Below are positions 57,480-64,000 of a stretch of 64,000 nucleotides of DNA, piece after piece. Source of the DNA: Tetracentron sinense. Lineage: Eukaryota > Streptophyta > Magnoliopsida > Trochodendrales > Trochodendraceae. Made by a program: the position numbers and the translations under genes. The stretch spans positions 32,873,531-32,937,530 of the forward strand of contig CM026554.1 in the NCBI GenBank assembly GCA_015143295.1, given 5' to 3'. The notes under the pieces are model-generated. The model was given only the letters and a program-made list of their open reading frames with translations. It was not told where the DNA came from and ran no database searches. Each line of letters begins with the position of its first letter. Position 1 is the first letter of the stretch.

Positions 57480-58690
57480 GCATCAAGTCTCTATTATGTG
57501 AACTCTAAATAACCCCATCAATAGGACTTCAAAAGATTTAATGGGATGACGCCAACACCTTGAATCCAACCCATTTCATTAATATGGAACAAAGTTTTTT
57601 ATGAAAGCATTTCTATTTGCATTAGCCGTAATCTTAATGGGATGAGATTACAACTGAATGAGCAGATTAGAGAAAGACCAAACTTTTAAAATAAATCCAT
57701 GATCTCAGTGGGATGAGAGCATTACAAAGAAACCTTCAACTATTAAATTGTTAGTAAACCCTTAACATAAACAAATTATATTAAGAAATTTGAAATTAAA
57801 CCAACTCCCTACTATTTGAACCCTAAATAATCCCATAAATGAGAGTTTAAAAGAAGCAAAAAAAAATAAAACCCTAATCCTCCTTTTGTTTAAAGCATTT
57901 CTATTTTCATTTCCATTAGCACTATTTTTAATGGGATCCCATCAATTAGACTTCAAAAGAAGCAACAAAAATGAAACCCTAATCCTCTTTTTGTTTAAAG
58001 CATTTCTATTTTCATTTCCATTAGCACTATTTTTAATGGGATGACGCCAACACCTTGAATCCAATGGGACTTTAAAATAAGGAAAAAAAATAAAACTCTA
58101 TTTGTAATGGGATGATATTTTAATACCCTAACAATTTTAATTGTTAGTAGAACCCAAATTGAAAGCCTCATTTTTTTAATTGTTAATTGAACCCTAAATA
58201 GGCAGAAATAAAATTGAAATTAAACCAACTCCCTACTATTTGAACCCTAAATAACAGCATCAATGGGACTTTAAAAGAAGCCAAACAAATAAAACCCTAA
58301 ATAACGACATCAATGGAACTTTAAAAGAAGCAAAAAAAAAAAAATCCCTAATTGTAATGGGATGAGATTGTAATTGAAACCTCTAATTTTTAATTGTTAG
58401 TATAATCCTGATTGAGACCCCCAATTTAATTGTTAGTAGAACCCTAATTGAAACCTCCCAATTGTTAATTGTTAGTAGAACCCTAAAACAGCTGAAAGAA
58501 AGTTGAAATTGAACCAAGTAGAATTGAAACCCCCAATTTAATTGTTTGTAGCACCCTAATTAAAACTCCCCAATTGTTAATTGTTAGAAGAACCCTAAAA
58601 TAGCCAAAAAATAATTGAAATTAAAAACCCTAAATAATCCCATTAATGGGACTTTAAAAAGAAGAAAAAAATGAAACCCTAATTTTAATG
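57480..58690. repeat. Degenerate short repeats in Helitron 2
   Basis: Many scattered copies of AATGGGACTTTAAAAGAAGC, AACCCTAATTGAAACC, AATTGTTAGTAGAACCCTAA and TTTTAATGGGATGA. They are not a clean array. The pattern suggests repeated local duplication, common in Helitron interiors. No gene. Confidence 0.55.
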
Positions 58691-58839
58691 GGATGTGAAA
58701 TTGTAATTGAAACCTTGGAACCCCCAATCGAAATTAAACAAATGAATAAAAACTAAAGATTCAACATTATCTTTTCCAAAGCAAACCATAGAGAGTAATA
58801 TAGAGATTATATCCAATCCAAAACACACATCAAGATATT

Positions 58840-59150
58840 GCAAAGTGATGAAACAATACCAACCTTTTGATTCACTTTGATCGTAGTTCTCAAACCGGAT
58901 TCTCCGCGAATTTCCAAACTGAAATGGGTTTCGGCTATTTCCCGGCAACACGGATACGAAATGAAGCTTGAAGATCACCACGGCAACAGGGAAACCGGAA
59001 AGTAGAGAGAGTGAGTCTAATAGGAGAAAGGGAGAGAAACCGTGAAGATCACCAGGAAAGTAGAGAGGTGAGTCTAAGAGGAGAAAGGGAGAGAAACTGT
59101 GGAGAGAGTGAGTCTGAGAGGAGAAACCGAGAGTTTGATTTAGTGGGTAA
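58840..59150 (-). other. Captured-looking gene start in Helitron 2
   Basis: On the minus strand a TC-rich leader (three units of about 45 bp around CTCTTAGACTCAC and TTTCTCTCCCTTTCTCC) is followed by an exon-like frame (GNSRRIRFENYDQSESKG, about 58,860-58,925) and a donor-like GGTTGGTATTG. CT-rich leaders are common in plant 5' UTRs. I do not recognise the protein. It is probably a captured promoter/first exon. Confidence 0.3.
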
Positions 59151-59282
59151 CAAAAATTCCGATTATACCCTTAATATAGAAACTCTTAACATTTGTTAGA
59201 ATAGATATAAAAGGGTAAATTTGTCATTAAAAATTCACCTACGCTATCGTCGCTTCTCCTATTATAGTAGTAAAGATAATTT

Positions 59283-60030
59283 TTTGCAAGTGTTTAATAA
59301 TATCTTTGAACAATATTTGTAAGATTGTATCAGTGCGATTGATGGGACACACATTGATGCAATAGTCCTAGTTGAAAAACATATCCCTTATTGTAGAAGG
59401 AAACAATTACACAAAATGTAATGCGGTTTATTCTTCTGATATGCAATTCACATATGTTTGCACTGGATGAGAGAGAAATGGACATGATTCTAGGATCTTG
59501 TTGTATATGGTCAACACTCTTAATTTGAAATTTCCTCATGCCCATCTAAGTAGAATTAATTATAAAAAATTTCAACTTAAGATTATTTTTTCATTTTATT
59601 CTAAAACAGAAGAATTTTGTCGTAGGAAAGTATTATGTTGTGGATGTTAGATATCCAAACATAACAGACTTCCTTGCACCCTATTGTGGATCTCGATACC
59701 ATTTACAAGATTATAAAGGTGACAGAGGTCCAACAACATCAAAAGAGTTGTTTAATTAACAATGCGCATTCTTCATTATAGAATGTAAGTGAGAGTTGCT
59801 TTGAAGTGTTAAAAGCACACTTCCTTATCTTAAAGCGTATGGCTTCGTACAACTTTCTCACTCAAAGAGATATTATTGTTGCTGCTTGCGTTGTCCATAA
59901 TTTTATAAGGCAAGAGACTTAGAGAGACAGCTTGTTTTGAGAGTATGAAGTAGAAAATTTGCTCGTGCCTAATAACGAAGTATCATATGGTGGAAGTGAT
60001 CTCAATGTTTCTGAACAAACACCATCGTAG
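59283..60030 (+). pseudogene. Harbinger ORF2 transposase, DDE core
   Basis: The first catalytic Asp lies in DCISAIDGTHIDAIV (about 59,323-59,367). A TQNVM and ENGHDSRIL block follows in another frame. After a likely small intron ending at TTCTAAAACAG (59,616), KYYVVDVRYPNITDFLAPYC holds the second Asp and RYHLQDYKGDRG follows. SESCFEVLKAHFLILKRMAS holds the expected third acidic residue (Glu). The end shows IIVAACVVHNFIRQE. These are diagnostic for the PIF/Harbinger nuclease. Stops (in the LFN and HSSL regions, among others) and at least two frame changes make it inactive. The N-terminal part is at 52,462. Confidence 0.75.
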
Positions 60031-60299
60031 GGACTATCTTACAAAAATCAAGTAAAATGATATATATCAATAGTCAACAATAGTGTAACATGAAAATTGA
60101 CTTTATGTTTTACATGAAAATTTTGTACATCTTTTTAGATTTGATAACTTATATTGAAATGTCTTTTTTTAATTATTATCGTAGACTTTGTAACAAAAAT
60201 CATCAATTAAAAATTAGAATCAATGTTATCTTTATGCGAACAATTGACATAATCAGCTTATACATTTAAGTGAACCAAACTTGATTGTTTTACATATAA

Positions 60300-60445
60300 T
60301 TAGTTATTATCAGCATCAACGCTTATTGACAGTGTCAACCAAACAAGATTACAACTATCAGTGCTTATTAACATCAACGTTAATTTGCAGTAACGCTTAT
60401 TAGCATAATTGCTTATGACTACAATAATCAGAACCAAACGAGCCC
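60300..60445. repeat. Inner Harbinger-type right end
   Basis: It ends GAACCAAACGAGCCC, the inverse of the GGGCTCGTTTGRTTC seen at 49,674, and is followed by TAA. It shows GCTTATTAACATCAACG and GCTTATTAGCATAATTGC subterminal words. It lies directly beside the outer right end, so it may be the true end of the autonomous element. Confidence 0.45.
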
Positions 60446-60574
60446 TAAATCACCAATTATTTACATAAGCGCTTATGAAATTTTCAACCAAACACTATTA
60501 TCTTGTAATAATTACAGAAAAATCGATTAAATCCCATACAAGTGCTTTTTTGTAAATTCAAACCAAATAGGCCC

Positions 60575-61035
60575 TTAGCAAAAAAATTCATTAAACTACT
60601 TAATTAAGTATAGAACTAAGAGCTTAATGGGCCTTTTAAGTATTTAGTTTGTTAAGACATGAAAAAATATGTTTCTAATTAAGCTTAGTTACATTAAAAC
60701 CTTAAAATAAGCATTGGAAAAAGATACCTAAGCGTTAGATGTGCTAAAAATATATTCTCTAAACATTAAGCTATATTAAAATCTTGAATTAAGCATTTCG
60801 AAATGTAGCTTACATTGTACCAAAAGAAAAAAAAAACCATTATTCTATTATTTGGGTTGAGGAATGCTAAGCGTACTCGTATTTTTATAATTTCACATTT
60901 TTAGATGATAAAACAAAATACTTTGTGTGGGTCTACAAGTTTGTTTTATGAGAATGCTAGCCCCTCACTGACTTCCAAAGTTTCACTATAGGAACGACAA
61001 GTCGCTACTTTTTCGAGTTCGGATCCTATCCAAAA
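60575..61035. other. No gene recognised
   Basis: AT-rich, with several near-copies of TTAAGCATT and GCTTAGTTACATTAAAA-type words (60,600-60,820) that look like an old decayed repeat. Confidence 0.4.
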
Positions 61036-61268
61036 GATTGAACTCGGGAGAGTTCAAACGCACTCACAAAGCCTCTTTAACTACCCTTTTAACTTTGGTA
61101 AGAAGTTTTAACCCTTAGAGTTAATTTTTGTTAACATTTTTTTACTAAAATTAAATCAAGACTAGATTGTTGAACCATAAGGGTTAGTGAATTTTAACCA
61201 TAATTAATGAGGTTTAAAAGGGACACGTGTTGACTTGTGGGTGCGATTGATCTCTCCCAAGTTCAATT
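61036..61268. mobile_element. Hairpin MITE, ~230 bp
   Basis: The left arm TTGAACTCGGGAGAGTTCAA, then CGCACTCACAAAG pairs with the right arm GTGGGTGCGATTGATCTCTC, then CCAAGTTCAA. Inner blocks TTAACTACCCTTTTAACTTT and TTAACCATAATTAATGAGG link it to the family seen in the first 7.4 kb. Confidence 0.55.
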
Positions 61269-61574
61269 GCAATAATTGAATATGATCTCAACTCAACTTT
61301 TTCATGTTACATTGAAAATCGGTATAAACTATAATTTCCTCATTTGAAAAACATATCTTATGAAGGGTGGAGTGCTAATGCTGAGTGTTCCATCCACAAG
61401 GTGAGTTTGGAAAAACATATCTTATGGCTCTTGTTTTATTATCAAAAGAGGGGAGAGTATGAAAACTTTTTGACACACCTCCCTGTTGTGACAATGATAG
61501 AGTGTATTCTATAGTGGAGTGATTAGTGTTTTAGAGTTTCACTTCCATTATGTGTGGTGGTTGAGATGCTCACC

Positions 61575-62660
61575 TAGTGGTGTAAATGAGCGGAGTTGGC
61601 CATTGTTCGGGCTTGGCTCGTTGGTTGTTTAGACTTTCTCGGGTTTGGCCCGAGCCCAGTTCGAGCTCTAGAAGACTAACTTGAGCCTAGCTCGATAACT
61701 CATATTTACCTAATTTTCACATTTTTTTTTATCTTTATAGTAGTCCAAGTTGCTCTTTTTCCCCTCTTGATCACTGTTGGGATCACTAATTATGTCATGC
61801 TCACTGATGATGATATTGTTTCCTACATGTGTGACACAAGTGTTGAACATAATAAAGCTATACATTCACTTAACCATGTCAATACAGCATAAATCTGTTT
61901 GATTTTCTTTGTTTACGAGTTTTATTAGGATGCAATCACTAGAGCTCTATGTTCTTTCTGTTTTTTTTTTTTTTGCAAGTTGTTTTAGAGGTTATTCATT
62001 GGGATTGGTATGTACTTTGATGCTAGGGTCAACCTTGAAAGTTCTCTACAGATTTGCAAACCCTAACCCTATGTTTGGTTGCTAAGAAAATAAGTGAAAA
62101 CATGAAAAGAAAAGAAAATGAGATAAAACACAACTAAGAATTATATTAGAAATTTAAAATTTTCTTTTCTTTTCCATGTTTTCACTTATTTTCTCAACAA
62201 CCAAACATAGCATAAAGTAAATAATCCACTGATCTTGCTAATTAAAAAGAACATCTAGATTTTTTTCATACTCTATAATTAGGATAATACAGAAGTTCTA
62301 TTCTAAAAAGAATAAAATAAAATAAAATTGCAACCCCATTAGATTATTAAACCCTTGAAATCCTAACACAAAAAATTTCTCTTCTTTTATAATATACATA
62401 TAATAATGTGGAATAGCAGTGGGGCAGACAATGACGTTTATGATAAAATGAAAATGGTGGGACAAGAAAAGAAAAAATAAAACATTCATGTGAGTAAGAG
62501 AATTTATCGCATTTCCTTCTGGGTCATGAGGCTCATGCCTAAGCCTAATAAGTAATATATATGCTAATTCATTTAGTGTCTTGACTCATTGGTAGCCTAG
62601 CTCGAGTTGTCGAGCATAGCCAAGCCAGCACAAATGCTAGGTGAGCAGCTCACCTCTAGG
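61575..62660. mobile_element. Possible hAT-like element enclosing a MITE
   Basis: The left edge TAGTGGTGTAAATGAGC and the right edge GCTGCTCACCTAGC..AGGTGAG-type words look like imperfect hAT-style ends. The left arm carries GGGCTTGGCTCG and TTGAGCCTAGCTCG words, inverted on the right as TAGCCTAGCTCGAGTTG. A target duplication was not settled. A T run lies at 61,960-61,973. No transposase. Confidence 0.35.
62069..62210. mobile_element. 142-bp hairpin MITE
   Basis: CTATGTTTGGTTG and AAAATAAGTGAAAACATG at the left are inverted at the right (CATG-TTTTCACTTATTTT, then CAACCAAACATAG). The arms are about 50 bp with few differences, so the copy is young. It lies inside the hAT-like repeat. Confidence 0.7.
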
Positions 62661-62724
62661 CCAGTGCAAATGCTAGGCAACTAAGTACTACCACAACTAA
62701 CTATGAAACCAGATCACACAGCCA

Positions 62725-62990
62725 ATTGAGAGTTCAATTGTGATTGAACTCTTGCAGCCACAAGTCCACACGTGTTCTTTTTTAACTCTTATAATCTTTA
62801 GTTAAGATCTGTTAATCCTTAGAGTTTAACAATATAATCCTAGTGTTTAGCAAAAAATATTTAAAAACTATTTAACTTTGATTAAGAATTTTTAATCTTA
62901 GAATTAATATTTTTTATTCTTCTAAAAACTAAGATTAGATTACAATATCCCTAAGAGTTAGTGAATTAATAGGGGTTAAAAAGGCGATGA
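62725..62990. mobile_element. Decayed hairpin MITE
   Basis: The left arm AGTTCAATTGTGATTGAACT, then CCACAAGTCCACACGTG corresponds to the 61,036 copy. The right arm is degraded (AAGAGTTAGTGAATTAATAG, then GGGTTAAAAAGG). It lies directly upstream of the gene at 63,097 and may be part of its promoter region. Confidence 0.45.
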
Positions 62991-63002
62991 TTGGATTGTG
63001 AG

Positions 63003-63016
63003 GGTATATTATATGA
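63003..63016 (+). promoter_or_regulatory. Possible TATA box
   Basis: GGTATATTATATGA lies about 85 bp upstream of the ATG at 63,097, a normal distance in plant genes with a short leader. No other promoter element is clear. Confidence 0.3.
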
Positions 63017-63096
63017 GGGTTCTCTGGATGGTTTTAACGTTTCAGCAGACTCTGTCGTTCGCGGATCTTTAAGACGAGTACGGATAAACGAAATCA

Positions 63097-63503
63097 ATGG
63101 CGGAAGCGGAAGAGGAAGTAGGGTTAGGGTTAGGGTTAGGGTTAGGGCAAGGAGAAGCAGAGGGTTTGAGTCCTTGGGAGCAGCACTCAGCAGTTATCAG
63201 CATTCCTCGCTTCGATTACAACGCTCCATCTTCCCTTCTGGAGCACTCGCATTCTGGATTCCTCGTCACATGCACCCTTAGTGAGATCTACGTTTTTATT
63301 GCAAAACATTTGCTTCTATTGGTTACGATTTTACTTGAATTTTATCATTTTTTCTCCTAATGTCTTATATAGATGATTTTGGTATAATTTTATCTATCTG
63401 TGTACATGAACACGTTTTATTCATTTATATGCAGAGCTCGAGAAATCGAAGTCTCGGTGTAGCGGTCAAAAAATCCTTTGTTTTTACTTTTCTTTTGATG
63501 AGA
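63097..63503 (+). CDS. First two exons of a host gene, possibly THUMP/TAN1-like
   Basis: Exon 1 (63,097-63,280) starts ATGGCGGAAGCGGAAG and codes an acidic start, a GLGLGLGLG stretch and then PWEQHSAVISIPRFDY, NAPSSLLEHSHSGFLVTCTL. It ends at a good donor (GTGAGA). Exon 2 (63,435-63,503) after TATATGCAG keeps the frame open, giving KLEKSKSRCSGQKIL, and ends before GTATGT. The phrase FLVTC followed by K.EKS recalls the start of the THUMP domain of plant TAN1-like tRNA acetylation adaptors; I am not certain of this. The exons after 63,503 were not found: a TA microsatellite and unassigned sequence follow, so the gene may run past the window or be cut off. Confidence 0.45.
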
Positions 63504-63540
63504 GTATGTAACTTAATATCATGTTTTTTTTCCTCTTGTT

Positions 63541-63567
63541 TATATATATATATATATATATATATAT
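63541..63567. repeat. TA microsatellite
   Basis: About 13 TA units in the presumed intron after exon 2. Confidence 0.85.
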
Positions 63568-63570
63568 TTT

Positions 63571-64000
63571 ATTTTTAAAACCAAAAATCCACAAAGACAG
63601 AAATACAAAAATTACATTCTTGTATTTAGAAGACCAACTTTATCAAGCAGAAAAAAACCTTTTGCTTCACGAGGAAGGCAGAAAGGTGGAAAATAATATT
63701 TTTCATTCTCACTATTTGATTCTACCAATACCACACAGACTAAGGAGGATCAAATTTCCTTATAATGAAATTGATAAGAATAAGGGAGTCACTTTCAACC
63801 ATAGTTGCAGGGAAGCTATTTACAAGGTAGGAAGCTCTCTTCCAAGGAAGCTCGTTCTAGACTCGCTTCTGTTCTCTTCCACCTGGTCCCATTTAGTGGT
63901 CAAAAGGGGCTATGTATCTAGGAGGCTATGAGATAGACCTGAGTCTAACGCATATTATATAAATCCTAAGCAAGTATCGTTGGAGTGAAACCTAAGGCTG
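63571..64000 (+). other. Unassigned sequence with a ~115-codon open frame
   Basis: Composition is more balanced than before. A plus-strand frame runs to 63,931 (for example HEEGRKVENNIFHSHYLILP and SSLPRKLVLDSLLFSSTWSH). No domain was recognised and there is no clear start. It could be later exon sequence, or a piece of organellar DNA inserted in the nucleus. I cannot decide between them. Confidence 0.2.

Larger units (their letters stand above)
56084..59276 (-). mobile_element. Helitron 2 (minus), ~3.2 kb, non-autonomous
   Basis: On the minus strand it starts TCTTTACTACTATAATAGG at 59,276, after an A, and ends CTAG (plus 56,084-56,087) followed by T. Both fit the A|TC..CTAG|T insertion rule. 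A 7-bp hairpin with one wobble (CACGTGC-ATC-GCATGTG) precedes the end. It has no recognised Rep/helicase. It contains a TC-rich leader with exon-like sequence, other short exon-like frames and many AACCCTAA/AATTGTTAGTAG repeats. Its 3' end faces that of Helitron 1 at a distance of nine bases. Confidence 0.65.
49674..60574 (+). mobile_element. PIF/Harbinger-type DNA transposon, heavily interrupted
   Basis: The left end (GGGCTCGTTTGATTCGGC, 49,674 onward) and the inverted right end (60,449-60,574, reading AAATAGGCCC at its edge) match over about 120 bp, including ATAATAGTGTTTGGTTG on both. Flanks TGA and TTA suggest a 3-bp TNA target site. Inside lie the two genes of this superfamily on the plus strand: a Myb/SANT-like ORF1 and a DDE transposase ORF2. 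A second right-type end (ACCAAACGAGCCC, edge at 60,445) shows that two related elements may be nested; the Harbinger genes may belong to the inner one. A CACTA end and two Helitrons add about 6.7 kb. Confidence 0.6.

Noticed and set aside
63119-63147. Telomeric repeat array
   Set aside because: Only about four units, in frame within a likely exon.

Overview
This is nuclear DNA of a flowering plant, almost entirely made of transposable elements. The evidence is plant-only or plant-typical families: Athila-type and chromodomain Ty3 elements, a plant LINE with a terminal RNase H domain, PIF/Harbinger with a separate Myb-like protein, Helitrons with plant-type 3' hairpins, a CACTA end, hAT-like ends, a tRNA-derived SINE and many hairpin MITEs. 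The low gene density and deep nesting suggest a medium to large genome. I cannot name the species.

Layout. 1-9.2 kb: one orphan 67-codon first exon of an unidentified type II membrane protein (minus strand, 2376-2176) among hairpin MITEs, a SINE, a duplicated ~0.7-kb block, a hAT-like element with a 204-bp tandem duplication, a 600-bp TGG-rich tract and two long C runs. 9.2-13.8 kb: mostly unrecognised sequence, one MITE, and a partial long LTR. 13.8-29.1 kb: an Athila-type Ty3 element on the minus strand with two LTRs and a 5-bp target duplication, interrupted inside its reverse transcriptase by a second, partial Athila-type element.

29.8-47.1 kb is a four-layer nest. A chromodomain Ty3 element (minus) holds a ~3.0-kb solo LTR (plus), which holds a second solo LTR of the same family (minus, ~3.3 kb), which holds a 6.3-kb LINE (minus). 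Each inner insertion has a recognisable target duplication (about 5, 5 and 12 bp), so the order of events can be read directly.

47.1-60.6 kb: hAT-like ends and a small hAT-like element, then a PIF/Harbinger-type DNA transposon (about 49,674-60,574). It has a Myb/SANT-like ORF1 and a DDE transposase ORF2. Two Helitrons lying tail to tail split ORF2 by 6.3 kb. The first Helitron carries a decayed piece of the ribosomal protein P0 gene; the second carries a gene-like leader and exon-like frames of unknown origin. 60.6-64 kb: more MITEs, a hAT-like repeat, and the first exons of a possible host gene on the plus strand (from 63,097).

No intact host gene is complete in the window, and no rRNA, tRNA gene or CRISPR was seen. 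All long coding stretches in the middle belong to decayed mobile elements. All identities rest on motif recognition by eye; no alignment or database search was run.
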